Below are positions 1-12,069 of a DNA stretch of 64,000 nucleotides, one piece after another. A model generated the notes under the pieces. That model was not told the DNA's origin. It worked only from the letters and a program-made list of their open reading frames with translations, and searched no databases. Position 1 is the stretch's first letter. Each line of letters begins with the position of its first letter. The stretch is from Simmondsia chinensis. Taxonomy: Eukaryota > Streptophyta > Magnoliopsida > Caryophyllales > Simmondsiaceae. The translations under genes and the position numbers were made by a program. The stretch spans positions 10,738,501 through 10,802,500 of the forward strand of contig JAGTTD010000008.1 in the NCBI GenBank assembly GCA_018398585.1, given 5' to 3'.

Positions 1-78
1 TCGAAGCTGACTCCTATTGCTCATCGTACTAGCTCTGCGGCGGCCCGTGCGGGCCGTGAGGGCCATGGTGTGCTCTAG
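1..78 (+). pseudogene. C-terminal tail of LINE ORF1 (partial)
   Basis: Frame 1 is open from the window edge to a TAG at 76-78, giving about 25 residues rich in Ala, Arg and Gly (…SSAAARAGREGHGVL). It lies 12 bp before the ATG of ORF2 at 91. L1-like plant elements place a nucleic-acid-binding ORF1 directly before ORF2, so position suggests this identity. No zinc knuckle or other domain is visible in the part present. Confidence 0.45.
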
Positions 79-109
79 TCTCCAGTTTCCATGATTGGAT
101 GCTGGAATG

Positions 110-617
110 TGTTAAGGTTTCAAAGATTAGGTCTTGAACCTTAACCTTGGTTGAGATAGAGAGAATATGAGATGCGAAAGAATATAGAGTTTAGATGAGA
201 AAGAAGGGAAGTGAGATGAGAAAATAGAGAGAGAAATCAAATGTAATCATTTCATTCATCAAAAGTTTTGGATTACATACTAGTACCTCTTATTTATACT
301 ATTTACATAATATGAGCCTAATACATTGAATCAAGACTCACTCAAGCTAACCAACTTAGGAAACATCTAGAACTAATGCTAACTAACATTTGAATCCTAA
401 TTCTGGGCGCCAAACCAGCCTAATCAGCAACTAACAGCCCTGACCATTATAACAGTACTACAACTTACCACTGCAGCAGGATTACAATGCAAAGCTAGCT
501 ACGACTAATACAATGCAACCATACCAAGCTAATACATCTTTCATTAAACTAATTAACATCACACCAGCAGCAACAACCAACATTGCAGCACAGCAGTAGC
601 ATACGGACAATTCAGCA
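110..617 (-). repeat. 3' LTR of the non-autonomous element
   Basis: It matches 4432-4949 closely from end to end. On the plus strand it starts tgttaagg and the matching part ends ttcagca. A further 56 bp, to the cataaca at 673, looks like more U3 because a polypurine tract abuts it, yet that stretch is absent from the other LTR. The true inner boundary is therefore either 617 or 673. Confidence 0.8.
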
Positions 618-673
618 GCAGGACAATACGCAACTACCATGATTTCCATGCCTCGGTTTCTCGAATCATAACA

Positions 674-686
674 TTCCCTTCCCTTT
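674..686 (-). other. Polypurine tract, canonical position
   Basis: On the minus strand this reads AAAGGGAAGGGAA followed directly by TGTTATG, the same layout as at 15369-15382 and 35404-35418 in the two Reina elements. It would prime plus-strand DNA synthesis. It lies 56 bp outside the LTR boundary implied by the other LTR. Confidence 0.6.
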
Positions 687-1027
687 AATAACAGTCTTGT
701 CCTCAAGAATAGAAGAGAGTTGTAACAATGAAGACACTTATTGCATATGAAAATACATCTGAAGTGATGAAGTTTGCTGAAATCTACAGCTGAGACTACC
801 AATAAGCACTTCAATTTATCGTGATGCCATGTCTATGTTTTGAGTACATAATGTTCTTTAGGAGGTCTGCTATGATCAAACCAAACATCACCAACACATT
901 TCGAACCCCTCCTATTGCAGTTAACACAGCTCAAAACCCAGACTCGCTGCTGAAATTCCCCAACTGTAGATACAATTCTGTTTTTATGCATGTAGTAAGC
1001 TGCATTACTAATTTTGAGTATCTTTGT

Positions 1028-3376
1028 CTACATTAAATTGCATATGAAGTCCTTGAGCATCTCGGTAGGCCTTCCAAACTCAAACCAAGAGAACCAAATA
1101 TTGAATTCAGCTTGCAAACATTCCAAAACGCAGCTCCAACAACCATATCTCTTGATCATGGAAGCAACACACATACTAAATTGTTTCATCTTGGATCTTA
1201 TCCAAAATTTGTATTGTTCACACAACCACATATTAAACCAACTCATGACATGCTTAACACATTCTTGATTGCTTTCCAAATGCACCCAAATAGCTGCAGA
1301 AACCAGGAATTCAGCAGAACCAACCTGATGCAGTTTAAAACGACATATTGCAGCTCGGTGTATGTTCATATGGAAGTTATTTGAAGTGAGCAAGTTATTA
1401 CAACTTCTAAAAGGCATAATAGCACCAACCAAACTTAATCTGATCAGCTTATTCACTACCAACAGTGACGAATTTCTCCAAGAATTTTCTGCATCTTCCA
1501 AAATGACTTTTGGTGGAATATTGAGAGTAAACTTGTGCGATTTCAAAATTCCAGCCACTTCTTCGCAAAATCTTGCATAAGACACACGAATTATGAACTC
1601 AATATCCATTGTGGAATGCCAAATGCACAATGTCATAACTTGATCACCCAAAACATACCCAACGACTCTTCCAATGCTGCAGCTCTCCCTTTGTGATCTG
1701 TACAGCAGATTACTTGTTACCCAAAGCTTTACCAACCACCATTCTTGCCTCAGATGACCAAGCTTTGCTTCATTATCAACCAATACAAGCATAAAAATAT
1801 AACAAGTGGAGACACCAATAAAGCTCTTGAACAACTGAAAATTTCTTCCTACATCCTGCAGTTCTGTCCCAAGCTTCCTTGCTGATTTTTACACTGATGT
1901 TAGCCAGAGTATTCCCCAATCTTGTGTTGATTCTTTCCACCAAAACATTAAGGACATATTGGAGCTTTTGCATATGATTTTTCCACTCAAAACAATCACA
2001 ACAACCAAACCTGTTCGGAATCTGCACGACATCATTACCAGTCACTTACAGTTGATCCCAATTGTCAAATGCTAACATCTCTATGTTTACTTGGCTTCGT
2101 GCACTGACATTGGACTGCACTGCATTTTCTTTCAGCATAATACAACGTTTATACACATCCAACAACCCAATGGCTCGCATAGGAAACAAGCTTTGTTTGT
2201 TGTGAACCTGAAACACAATCTTGCAGCTCGAGTGCTTCTTTTCAGCAAAGATTCGACTCTTCTCAGCTTCATATAGCCTTGAGAATCTTCTCCCGGATCA
2301 GGAGGCAACTTATCATAGGAGCATGCACTTGGACAAGTCATAACTCTACTCACATAAAGGAATAAATCATTCCGAACTTGCCGATCAGCATGCCGAAAGT
2401 ATAATTCAGCAGCTCTAAGTGCATAAACATTCTCCTAACACAAGAGGCCTTGCAAGGCATCCAATATATTGGTGCTCTGGATCTGAGATAGCACAACAGC
2501 GTGCCCAAAGGTGAACTTGAACATACCTGGATTTTTATTTGTAGGTACTGCAACGACAACAATAGGTTCTCCAACAGAAATACATTGCTTAGCAAAGAAA
2601 ATACTATGGTTCTGCATATAAACTTGCCATGGAGCCATACTTAACCGATTTGGTGATATACTAACATATATATTGGAAAAATCGTGATCTTGAGTTCATT
2701 CTGGTTGTCTAACTTCTTCTTGTGGGTTAACCCGATGTCCCATAATAGAATCGGACTCAGTTAAAGCAACCACAGGTTGTCCATTGTGCTGCTCTTGCGA
2801 ACTCAAAAGCTGCTTAGGCTGACACACCACCTCACGATTCACTTTTGGCTTTATCAACTTCTTTATTCCCCCAAAGTCTTTCAATGCTTCACTTAGATGG
2901 TTCCTCTTCATCTTAGTCTTTGCTTTCTTTAACATTCCTTTAACATGAACATCATATTCCCAATCCGGATGCATGTCATGTTGTACCTCAGCGTCATCAA
3001 GATACTCCAACTCTAACAAAGAGTCTTCATAAGAATCATCTTGTTCAGCCTCAAGTTCTTCACGCCTGTGTTCATCAATTTCGGCATTGTCGTGGTCGAG
3101 TTCATCTTCAACAACAGCAGATTGTACCCCCTCTTTTTGCTCAACAACGAACTCTTGCGGTAGAACCACTTCCGTACGTGGAACAATCTCAATTTATTGC
3201 AACCGACCTTGCCTCTTTGCATCCTTTGCATCTTTGTCCATTAACAATGACAGAATTTGATCCATCTTTTGATCAAAACCTTTCTGTAAATCTTAAAGGT
3301 CCTCTTTAGTAGCATTCTGAGGTCCGATCATAACATTTACACCAACTTCAGATCGAATTCTCTCTCCATCAGCCAT
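1028..3376 (-). pseudogene. Unidentified long coding region of the non-autonomous element
   Basis: The ATG at 3376 opens MADGERIRSEVG; the same frame is the main open frame down to 1028, about 780 codons. It is broken by stops near 3293, 3196, 2694, 2433 and 2132, a cluster at 2044-2083, and one near 1890. Around 2045-1776 a neighbouring frame is open instead, which suggests two compensating frameshifts. Residues about 65-230 are very acidic and then lysine-rich. The last 268 codons (1834-1028) are uninterrupted and rich in Trp, Cys and hydrophobic residues. I see no RT, integrase, protease or zinc-knuckle motif. The first residues recall gag N-termini of plant gypsy elements, but this is weak. 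It could be a diverged gag or captured host sequence. Confidence 0.55.
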
Positions 3377-4417
3377 ATTTGCAAATGAATAACAACTTCG
3401 ATCTAGAAACAGCACTTTCACAGAGTACAATATCGAAATTTGCAGAAATATAAAACTTGTTTCGCAACTCTTCAACAATCGATTGATTTATGAAGTTATA
3501 CTCGTTCGTTCGCACAAACAATCCCTTGCTATCGGTTCCACGATCGTCAATGATTATAAACCCTAGCTGATAAACTTCGAACAGAACTTCGAACAAACCC
3601 TAACCTCGAGCGACTTCTGATAGGAACGTTTTGTCGAGTAATTGGACTCACACTTCTGAATTAGGCTCGACTCTACTCAAAATGAAGTTCTTAACACCAC
3701 ACTCAAGCGATCTTAACGAATGAAATCGGATTTCAACACTTTCGATCCTACTGTTAGATTTTCGCCTATGCTATCAGAGTTTCGTCTAAGCAAATCTCGA
3801 CTCAATAGCATATAATTCGCAAAGATCATAGTAGATTCTGATGAATTCTCACTACTTTTGTGCTTAGCAGCACAATTTCGACATCATACAACAACGAACA
3901 CGAATTCTCAATGAATTGCAACTTATGTAATCACCTCCATTCAGATGATTTATGCTATTTTGATGATGATCAGGTACAATGTGGATCCTATAGCTCAATT
4001 TCTACTTCTTCCTCAACCAATCCAATGGATGATCGATTAAGTTAGCTCAGCATCAATTTCAGCAACTGCAACTTACTTCGTTACTCCACTTCTGCAGCAA
4101 ATTCTGGATCGATGCTATTGAATTTCAATCTGAATCAGCTTGATGTTGAATGTACGCAACAAATACTGATCAATTGAAACTTCCTTCAATGTAATATGAT
4201 CACTTAAATTCCCAACCGAAAGCAATCTTCCCAGGCTTATGCAGCAACTGAGGCAATACCGCCAGATCTCTTTAATCGATTCAGATTTGAATTTCTGATC
4301 ACCAAATCTGGATTAAATCAGTATCCAACCTTCTTTTGTTGATTAATTGCAACACAATTAATCAGATTTTATAATTTTTTTTTTCAGATATGAGCTTGAT
4401 TCGGAAGCCAAATCAAG
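3377..4417 (-). other. 5' leader of the non-autonomous element
   Basis: This runs between the primer-binding site and the first ATG of the unidentified gene. It is AT-rich and scattered with short repeats of the type gattc/gaatt and cagc. No protein-like frame, RNA gene or terminator is seen. By position it should hold any packaging signal. Confidence 0.5.
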
Positions 4418-4429
4418 GCTCTGATACCA
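4418..4429 (-). other. Primer-binding site (tRNA-Met initiator)
   Basis: The minus strand reads TGGTATCAGAGC, the standard complement of the 3' end of plant initiator tRNA-Met, two bases from the end of the 5' LTR. It sets the orientation of the element. Confidence 0.85.
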
Positions 4430-4431
4430 AT

Positions 4432-4949
4432 TGCTAAGGATTCAAAGATTAGGTCTTGAACCTTAACCTTGGTTGGGATAGAGAGAGTATGAGATGAGAA
4501 AGAATATAGAGTTTAGATGAGAAAGAAGGGAAGTGAGATGAGAAAACAGATAGAGAAATCAAATGTAATCAATTCATTCATCAAAAGTTGTGGATTACAT
4601 GCTAGGACCTCTTATTTATACTACTTACATAATATGAGCCTAATACATTGAATCAAGACTCACTCAAGCTAACCAACTTAGGAAACATCTAGAAATATCT
4701 AGAACTAATGCTAACTAACATTTGAATCCTAATTCTGGGCACCAAACCAGCCTAATCAGCAACTAACAGCCCTGACCAATATAACAGTACTACAACTTAC
4801 CACTGCAGCAGGATTACAATGCAAAGCTAGCTACGACTAATACAATGCAACCATACCAAGCTAATACATCTTTCATTAAACTAATTAACATCACACCAGC
4901 AGCAACAACCAACATTTCAGCACAGCAGTAGCATACGGACAATTCAGCA
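4432..4949 (-). repeat. 5' LTR of the non-autonomous element
   Basis: On the plus strand it begins tgctaagg next to the primer-binding site and ends ttcagca, followed by the duplication gaatg. It differs from the left copy by scattered substitutions and a small repeated segment near 4690. Relative to the left copy plus the 56 bp beside its purine tract, it is short at the outer (U3) end. Confidence 0.87.
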
Positions 4950-7900
4950 GAATGTGAGAGGGTTTAATAACCCCATTACTATTCATGCTATGCGTAGCTA
5001 GATCTCCTTCAGTCGTTTGAGTTTGGTTGGCTTGGTTGAGACCAAGACCAACCCAGTTGCTGTTGATTCCACTGTTGCCCGTTGTGCTGAGGGGTGGTAG
5101 TTTTTGATTAGTGGGGTGCGGGCCCGTGGGTGCCGTATCATTATTCTCTGGGATTCGTCCTTCTACCATGTGGTGAGAGTGCAGGGTGCGGATTAGTATC
5201 TTACCTGTCGGGTTTCTAGTGTCCGAGGTGATGTAGACTTAACCGCTACATTTGTTTACGACTCTAATGAGCCGGGATCGCGTCGAGGGCTTTGGCGTTA
5301 TATTCGAGGAGCCAGAGTGGGCCTCCAGGAGGAGCCTTGGATACTCCTTGGAGACTTTAACGCTATCCTCAGTCTGAGTGATAGGAGAGGTGGCCAGCGC
5401 ACTTGGCCTGGGCACATGGATGACTTCAGAGACTGCATCTACGCTTCTGAGCTCACGGTCCTGCCTTATACCTGGCTACGATTTGCGTGGTCCAATGGGT
5501 TAGTTGGAGATGCTCTCATTCTGAAGCTTCTTGACTGGTGCTTAGTGAGTGAGGGTTGGCTGCGTTCTTTCTCTTCCTCATCTGTCGAGTTCCTTCCGCG
5601 GAAGTTATGTTCTGATCATTGTCCCTTTGTAGTTACAGGACTTGGCGAGCATCGCACCCTGCGGCTTCCATTCAAGCTCTTTAACTTTTGAGTTGACCAT
5701 GTGGAGTTCCTACCCACTGTGCAGAGGGTTTGGGAGACTAGCATTGATGGCACACCCATGTATCAGCTCACTCAGAAGCTGAAGTGGCTGAAGGGTGAGC
5801 TGAAGGCCCTCAATGCTAGGCACTTCAGTCACATTTCAGCTCGAGTTGTGGCAACGAGAGATGCCTGGACTGAGGGGCAGCGAGCGCTTGATGATGATCC
5901 GGAGAGTATTTTGCTTCTAGAGGAGGAGTGTCGTCTCTCTCGAGTGTACTAGCAATTATGTAGGGATGAGGAGGCTTTCTTTCCCCAAAAGTCTCGCATC
6001 CAATGGCTCTCATTGGGGGATCAGGGTACCCGGTTCTTCCATAAGTCTGTCACACATCGGCAGGCTAGGAACCGAGTTTCTTCCATTATTTGCACTGATG
6101 GCAGGAGGACATATGATGACGTGGAGATCTTGGAGGCGGGTGTCTCCTATTTTCGTGGTTTATTGACAGAGCCGAGTGGGCCGCTTCGTGAGGATATTTC
6201 GGATGTCTTTCAGACCCGGCTATCTAAGGATCAGGCTAGACTGCTTACCATACCGGTTACTGATGTTGAGGTGAGAGAAGCTTTGTTCTCCACTGGGGAT
6301 GATAGGGCGCTCGGCCCTAATGGTTACACCTCCCTCTTCTTTAAGAGGGCTTAGGATGTTGTGGGGCGTGATGTTACTCGAGCTGTCAGGTATATCTTTC
6401 AGTCAGGGCGCATGCTTGGCGCCCTAAATACTACTCGCATCAGCTTGATTACGAAGGTGGAGAACCCATCCACTTTCGCTGACTATCGCCTGATCTCCTG
6501 TTGCAATGTGATCTATAAGTGTATCACTAAGATCATTGCGAACAGATTGAAAGGGGTTCTTCCTCACCTTATCCATGACTCGCAGTCTATCTGACAATAT
6601 TATGTTGGCCTAGGAGCTTCTGCGCGGTTATCACCTTCAGACGCTGTCGCCTCGATGTGCTCTAAAGGTTGATCTTCTCAAGGGTTTTGATACGGTGCGC
6701 TGGGAGTTCATTCTCACAGCTATGAGATGCATGGGTATTCCTGAGGTTATGATTCTATGGGTGCGGGAGTGCCTTTCCACAGCCAGATATTCAGTCGCCA
6801 TTAATGGTGAGCTTCAGGGGTTCTTTGGCACGAGCAGAGGTATCAGGCAGGGAGATCCTCTCTCACCCTACCTTTTTGTTATTGCCATGGAGGGCCTTCA
6901 AGGTTTGCTACTCCGCGCTTCTTCTGACACGAGGTTTCGCTTTCATCCACGTTGCCAGAGTACTAGCCTTACTCATTTGTGCTTTGCAGATGACCTTATG
7001 ATTTTCAGTGAGGCTGATGAGGGTAGTGTTTTGGTCATTCGGGAGGTGTTAGATCAATTTGCTGCACTTACGAGGCTATCCTCGAATGCAGCAAAGAGCA
7101 CCGTCTTCATTACCAGGGTTAATTCAGAGCTTCGACAGTCTATTCTTGACATCTAGGGGTTCAGATTGGGGCTGTGCCCGGTCAGATATTTGGGGGTGCC
7201 GCTCATCACGATGAGGCTTCAGTTCATTGACTGCAAGGCTTTATTAGACCGCATCCTTGCCCGCATTCAGTTATGGACATCTTGCTCCTTATCTTATGCC
7301 GGCCACCTGTAGCTAATCCGATCGGTTCTGTTTTCTATTCAGGTCTTCTGGTCATCTGCCTTCATCCTTCCAAAGCTGATGATCCAGAAGTTTGAGTCTA
7401 CTCTTGCTGCCTTCCTGTGGAAGGGCACTTCTTTGGGCCCGGGCTGGGCCAAGGTCTCTTGGTCGCATCTCTGTTATCCCCGTCGGGAGGGTGGTCTAGG
7501 GATTCAACGTTTGCTCGTGTGGAACCAGGCTTCTCTTATGAAGCATATCTGGGTTCGGCTCACTGATCGTGACTCTCTCTGACCTTTGTGGATCCATGCC
7601 AACCGACTCCAAGGGAAGTCTTTCTGGGATATTCAGCCTCGAGGTTCGATTCCATGGTCGTAGAGGAGCATCCTGGGTGTTTGATCGTTGTTTGCCGGGG
7701 CTTTTAGGCACATTATTGGTGACGGACGTGATACAACGCTGTGGTCTGACTACTGGTTGTCGTGCAGATGCTTGGAGGGGCGGTTCACATTCCGCCGCCT
7801 TCATTCCACTAGTCATGGCTTGGGCTCTCGTGTTTCTGACATTATTGAGGGTGATCAGTGGCGCTTCCCCCAGGATATTGCTGAGCTGCTGCCTATCTGG

Positions 7901-8440
7901 GATTCTGTTGACTTCAGGCCCTGGCCAGGGGCAACTGATAGTGTGCGATGGAATGGTGACCCATCTGGGGTCTTCTCTACTAGATCGGCTTGGGAGATGA
8001 TCCGTAGACGGAGGGAGGAGGACTCCATCCACCATCTACTTTGGTTCCAGCTTCATATACCGCGACATTCCTTCATCCTCTGGCTCGCCTCCTGCGAGCG
8101 GCTTTGGACTTCTGACAGACTGCTGAGCCATAGCGTGTGGGATGTTCGGGTAGCCTGTGTGCTGTGTGGGATGGATGATGAGTCGCACAGTAATCTCTTC
8201 TTCAGCTGCAGCTTCTCTGCTACTGTCTGGTCCAGGGTGTCTTCTCGTACCTCTATCACTTGGCCATTGCTTCCTTGGCATGAGCTGATTCAGTGGGCCG
8301 CCACCAGGCTCCGCGGACGTGGGGTGGATCGGACCCTTGCCCGCCTTTGTCTCTCTGCGATGGTGTACATTCTCTGGTATGAGCGTAACCTGAGGATTCA
8401 GCACTCCCAGACAAGGCCTTCTACAGTTGTCACTGAGTAG
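4950..8440 (+). pseudogene. LINE ORF2: endonuclease, reverse transcriptase, zf-RVT
   Basis: ORF2 would nick the target and reverse-transcribe the LINE RNA. Its first codons are at 91-109 (MIGCWNV), before the inserted element. Endonuclease motifs seen are GLVETK (about 5029-5046), LLGDFNAIL (about 5350) and SDHCPFV (about 5611). Reverse transcriptase shows VDLLKGFDTV (about 6670), SRGIRQGDPLSPYLF (about 6835) and FADD at 6983-6994. The C-terminus has the zf-RVT pattern CVLC followed by a His and FFSC (8156-8210). Frame 1 is used up to about 6591, where loss of one base moves reading to frame 2, kept to the TAG at 8438. In-frame stops occur near 4996, 5098, 5689, 5950, 6352, 7154, 7309 and 7580. 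Catalytic motifs survive but the gene is dead. Confidence 0.93.
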
Positions 8441-8737
8441 ATCACAGGATTGGTTCGTAGCCGTCTCATTGCAGCTCACACGCTTCACGGTACCCATCTT
8501 CCCTCACAGCTGTTGCAGGAGTGGGGGATTGAGCATTAGCTTTGTTTTGAATTTTGTGCTTTGCTTTCTTGTTGTTTGGCTGTTTGGCCTTTGTTACCGA
8601 TGTTTGATTCTTTCTTTGGATTGATTCTTTGATGTAGGCTAAAGGCCTTAGCTTGGGGTATGCCCCTCGTAGACTTGTACACATATTCTTTCATATATAT
8701 GATATTTTCACACTGATTTACCAACAACAAAAAAAAA
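8441..8737 (+). other. LINE 3' UTR and A-rich tail
   Basis: This is about 290 bp after the ORF2 stop, ending in a short A tract. The stretch from 8480 to the tail is closely matched by 16171-16426, which fixes both as copies of one LINE family and shows that the tail is the transposition end. Confidence 0.85.
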
Positions 8738-9136
8738 GGATTGCTAAGCACTAGGGTCTATGTCCACCCTAATTCCTGAATTTAAAGTGTACAAGGAAAG
8801 GTGTCTATGGGCCTTGTTCTGCCACTATAACTGCCATTGGAGTTATGTTCATATCCTTGACTTTTCTATCATAAACATATATAAATAAATCCATAAAAAC
8901 ATTCAACAAGTCTTCTTAATTAAATCGTAAGCGGGACTCACGGTATAACAGGAAGTCAGATACACCAACATACCACAACATTTTCTCCGTAAATGGTGAG
9001 TAGTTTAGGTCAAAGACGTGGGGTTTTATGAGGCTCACACCCTAGTCACAGTGAATCCCTTTTGCACGTTTGTTTCATTTTTACATTTATGGTGACCACA
9101 CACAGACAACTTGAAACAAAATGGAGGAAACTCGCA
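8738..9136 (+). repeat. Partial 5' LTR of the Tat element (3' portion)
   Basis: It matches the last third of the LTRs at 30809, 40443 and 52392, starting at the segment ctaagcactaggg. The shared end includes ttgcacgtttg and a motif like ggtgaccacacac. The rest of the LTR lies left of the LINE, outside the window. The gag-like region starts about 55 bp downstream. Confidence 0.8.
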
Positions 9137-9191
9137 TTTTGGAAATCATAGCAGGAAGCTTAAAATGAGACTTCATTGTCTTTAGGCCATC

Positions 9192-11513
9192 TTGGATTAC
9201 CAAAATGCAATTTCTGGCCATTGGCCGATGGTCAGGACCAAGAGGTCTAGCGCCCTCGAGCATGTGGAACCAGAAGGCTTAGCCTTCGTTGGATCCCCGC
9301 TTCAGCATCCTCTTGGGCAAAGTCCCATATCTCAAAGGGATGAACCAAGTCACAGCCACGGCAGTGAAAGTGGTGGTGATGACAACATCCCAAATGATGA
9401 AAGCATTGAGCTCGATGGCCACTCTTGCAAGAGTTTCATGGCTATTCTCAAATGTCGTTTAGAGATTGTGGACCAAAGAGTCCAACAAACAATAAGAGAA
9501 GCCTTCGAGAGACAACATGCTGAAACAGAGTGCAATCTAGATGCTCATCGTGAAAACTCTACCGCTATTAGAACCATAATTAACTACTATTAGAACCTCC
9601 ATGATTGAAAGGATTCATAAAGAAACTGATGGAGTCTTAGTAGAAATGAACTCGACCCTGTCTTCTACTGCTCCCCTTATCGCTAAGGACGTGGCTAGGT
9701 GGATGGCGGTTGGAGTCAAACCTATGTTTTTAGACAAGCTGAGACTCATACTGGCTTGGTCCAAGTCATTAGAGAGGATATCAGGCAGCTCGGGCCTGCA
9801 CCTCTTCCATTAGCACCAGCTAGTTATTCTCGTGAGATACCCTCGAGCTCGCGGTTACCAGTTGCTCTGGTTGACTACATGATCCTTAAGAGAATGAAAA
9901 ACCCAACTTTGGCTAACCCAGGTGTTATAGACTTGGAATCAAGCCCCAGAAGTGACAATGTGCCTCTTGGTGCTCTTGGGACTTTGAATAAGAGTCTCTC
10001 TCTTGCCACGAGGGCCCTCAACGCCAATGTGCTAGTTTTACCTGCCCTTGAGACAAGGAGGCATAATTGTTCATACCCTCCTCAGGTAGTAGCGGTTGGC
10101 CCAAGGCCCACTCAAGACCTTGAAGTAGGAGTGTAAGGTCAGGTCCCTACTCCCAGAACCAGACTTCTCATCCTAGACCTCTTCATACTTATAATACTCG
10201 GGGGCAAAATAATAACCCCCTTCCTCAAGATCATGACTTGGGGATTGATCAGGCAAGGATTAACCAACTGCCTGCTAACCTTGATGTGCTTCGAGGAATG
10301 CCATGTAACCCAGGTCCCACTGGGGTATACTTCATAGCCAATCAAGTGCATGGTCATTATGATCAAGGCATTTACCCAGGGTTTGTGGGGCAACAGCTGT
10401 TCTCATGCCTGATTGTGATGGGGGCTTAGGGGTATCCTATAGATCCCCCTTCAGTTCCTTGCCCATTTAGGGGGCAATGGCAGGCACATAATCATGTGAC
10501 TAACCTACTCCTAAAGGACCAATTAGCCGCTCTCATTGAGCAAATGTATGAACCAGGTCTTGTAAGGATCAACAGACATTTGTATAGCAAACCTTATCCT
10601 AGCTACATAGATTACCCTTTTCCTCAAGAATAATGGATCCCCGAGTTTACCCTCTCCTTACGGTAATGAACTTTTCTGCCCTTAAGCACTTGGCAAGATT
10701 TAATTTCCAATGTAGAGAAGCAGCATATAATCATTATCTCAAAGTAAAGTTGTTCCCTAGCTTATTAATTGGGACTGCTTTCCAGTGGTATGTCAGCCCG
10801 GCCCCTAATTCTATTTATTGTTGGGACAATATGGCAAGGCAATTCCAGGCCCAATTCCCAAGAATGAAATGAAGAACTTCCATGTCATACTTGGCTTTAG
10901 TGAGATATAAGCTAGGCGAGTCATTGGAAGACTATATTAACCAATTCAAGAGAGCTGGATTAAAATGAACTATAGCCCTTCCTATACTTGAGTATTCTAA
11001 GCGGGCCTTAAACGACTTAGATATTGAATTCAGGAAGAAATTTGGAGGCTCTAACTTTACGATGCTTCTTTACTTGGTCGAATGTGCCGCTCGGTACAAG
11101 GTTGTCTTAAAGGAAAGAAGCCTTAAGAAAAATAGCGTGTACAGGACTTACGTGCATGATTTAAACATTAAGGAAGAAGATCTTCCATACGAGATTGATG
11201 TTGCTGAATACGTCAAAGGACCTTCTATGGTTGGTAATCCTTTGATTAAGAAGGTTAATAAAGCTAGGAAGTCTTATCAGTCCCAAGGCTTAAGAAAATA
11301 TTCAATAGACCTCTCTAGAGTTGATGTAATATTCGATTGGCCTGAGGCAAAGAACAAACTCATGGTTCGGGGTAAACATAGAAAAAATGTTCCAAATTCT
11401 AATGAGGGAAAGGTATACTATATGTGGCATGATTCATTGACTCATTCAATGAAGAATTGCGTGATCTTTAGAGACGCGATTCAGGATGGCATAGAAGGGG
11501 ATTAATATTCCCG
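9192..11513 (+). pseudogene. Tat gag polyprotein remnant
   Basis: Gag would form the capsid of the virus-like particle. The first ATG gives an N-terminal stretch (9192-9593) that is rich in Ser, Glu and His. The capsid core is at 10633-11505: it has the pattern HYLKVKLFPSLLIGTAFQWY and then the DYINQFKRAG segment of the Retrotrans_gag family. Near 11417-11490 a Trp/His/Cys motif (YYMWHDSLTHSMKNC) follows, the form seen in Tat gags in place of a classical zinc knuckle. Frameshifts near 9595 and 9700 and stops at about 10427, 10870 and 10966 break it. Confidence 0.8.
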
Positions 11514-12069
11514 GGAGACGGACAAATGGGCATGGATAAAGACCCTGTCCTTAGTCCTCTTTAGGCGAATGATCTCTAGTCCTTTTCAGCTCAACGTTGC
11601 TGAGACCGTTAACAAAGATAAGCCTTGTTGTATCCAGACTAACTCTTTTTCCCTATACAAAAGGAAAATGGTCCTCAATGAAAATCAGAAGCCACAATGG
11701 CTAACACCTTTTGAGTAGTAGATCATCGAAGGAATATAGGGATTCCTAAGACTAGTACGCATGTTGGATGATGGAATATTCCATTGGCATATCACTGAAC
11801 TCCATCCTTCAAACAGGTGTGCCGTTTTTAAGAATTTACTAATCAAGCTCCGTAATAGCTCCTTCATTAGGCTGACAGTGGCAGAGGAGTTGTCTATGGA
11901 CATCAGTAGCAACTAGGGAACCCCTCAAAGTCCAACTAGTTAAAAGAGAATATATCACAATCTAGAAAGGATGTCATATAAGGCATTTCAGCAATGCCGT
12001 GGGAAAATACAAGCTATGATGAAGAAACTTGGACTGCTTCCTTAGTATATTTCACTAGTTAACCCTCTT

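Larger units (their letters stand above)
110..4949 (-). mobile_element. Non-autonomous LTR retrotransposon, chromovirus-related
   Basis: Direct repeats 110-617 and 4432-4949 are LTRs, flanked by the exact 5-bp duplication gaatg (105-109, 4950-4954) inside the LINE. A primer-binding site for initiator tRNA-Met (minus strand TGGTATCAGAGC) lies at 4418-4429, so the element reads right to left. The 3' end next to the left LTR resembles the pol ends of the two Reina elements here, with ILEDK-type codons just before a purine tract. No reverse transcriptase, RNase H, protease or integrase motif could be found, so it must be mobilised in trans. The interior holds an unidentified long coding region (1028-3376). 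Both LTRs carry a TATA-like motif on the minus strand (GTATAAATA near 289-297 and 4614-4622). Confidence 0.88.
1..8737 (+). mobile_element. L1-type LINE, interrupted by an LTR element at 110-4949
   Basis: The non-LTR retrotransposon enters at the left edge, is cut at 109 by the element 110-4949, and resumes at 4950. Codons before the cut read MIGCWNV and those after it read NVRGFNNP in the same frame, and the 5-bp duplication gaatg (105-109 and 4950-4954) accounts for the repeated bases. Order: end of ORF1, ORF2 with endonuclease, reverse transcriptase and zf-RVT, a 3' UTR of about 290 bp, and an A-rich tail at 8723-8737. Sequence after the tail is the inside of a Tat LTR, so the LINE inserted into that LTR; its own 5' end and left target duplication lie outside the window. 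Many stops show that it is inactive. Confidence 0.93.

Noticed and set aside
110..4954. LINE truncated at 4951 with unrelated sequence on its left
   Set aside because: First reading; rejected because codons at 91-109 continue the same ORF2 and the duplication gaatg shows that an LTR element was inserted into the LINE.
7496..8035. Minus-strand frame of 179 codons, and similar plus/minus frames over the LINE
   Set aside because: They overlap the LINE ORF2, whose motifs and family match explain the sequence.
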